Of a stretch of DNA of 21,547 nt, positions 21,479-21,547 are shown in pieces. Below the pieces are notes generated by a model. It ran no database searches and was not told the origin of the DNA. It was given only the letters and a program-made list of their open reading frames with translations. A program made the translations under genes and the position numbers. Position 1 is the first letter of the stretch. Each line of letters begins with the position of its first letter. The DNA lies in contig CAYMQB010000047.1 in the NCBI GenBank assembly GCA_964392665.1, forward strand, positions 1-21,547, in the 5' to 3' direction. Origin of the DNA: CAYMQB01 sp964392665. GTDB lineage: Bacteria; Hydrothermota; E44-bin80.

Positions 21479-21547
21479 GCGATTTTTGGAGATAAACAGA
21501 CAAATCGAAAGTAGAATTAAGCAGTGTATCTTTGCACTTAAAAATCA

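Overview
The window reads as chromosomal DNA from an AT-rich, diderm, probably uncultured bacterium. A TonB-dependent receptor with an N-terminal carboxypeptidase-regulatory-like domain, several signal-peptide or lipoprotein products, and a secreted protein ending in a 'VTPNPF...GVYFLK' type sorting domain point to the FCB side of the tree, for example a WOR-3/Stahlbacteria-like lineage. That placement is inference. No rRNA, tRNA, CRISPR array, intact transposase or phage gene was seen.

Layout. (1) 130-2093: a C-terminal tetratricopeptide-repeat gene broken by a one-base frameshift, with a consensus-like promoter and a diverged interspersed palindromic repeat upstream. (2) 2094-3737, minus strand: a nucleotidyltransferase and an outer-membrane-type lipoprotein, the latter read from a promoter that lies back to back with the promoter of the methyl-transfer genes. 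(3) 4020-8849, plus strand: a fused homocysteine methyltransferase/methylenetetrahydrofolate reductase, a cobalamin-dependent methionine synthase without activation domain, and a small cupin. The first two would carry a methyl group from methylene-THF through methyl-THF and cobalamin to homocysteine. (4) 8868-12593, minus strand: a compact three-gene operon (LsrF-type aldolase/thiolase, LsrE/Rpe-type epimerase, RhaD-type aldolase fused to a short-chain dehydrogenase) under a perfect TTGACA-17-TATAAT promoter. This is the best candidate for an undescribed pathway. (5) 12726-13902, minus strand: an alkyltransferase-like DNA-lesion sensor and a TetR regulator with a palindromic operator over its own promoter. 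(6) 14033-17037, minus strand: a TonB-dependent receptor and its partner lipoprotein. (7) 17238-19909, minus strand: a SIMPL-domain exported protein, a DUF1028 Ntn-hydrolase-like exported protein with TPRs, and a small winged-helix protein or fragment. (8) 19921-21547, minus strand: a secreted sorting-domain protein preceded by a 31-codon membrane-peptide ORF in the same transcript.

Recurring features. At least six vegetative promoters with TTGACA-like -35 boxes and 17-bp spacers can be read directly, which lets several transcripts be bounded. Several short ORFs sit between promoter and main gene. Traces of interspersed repeats (CATTGCGAG/CTCGCAATG palindromes, GGGGCCTGACCCC-type motifs, CTCTGTG runs, 14-bp TTAGTGGTAA-like tandem units) lie between and inside genes. 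All functions are read from sequence motifs without database searches.
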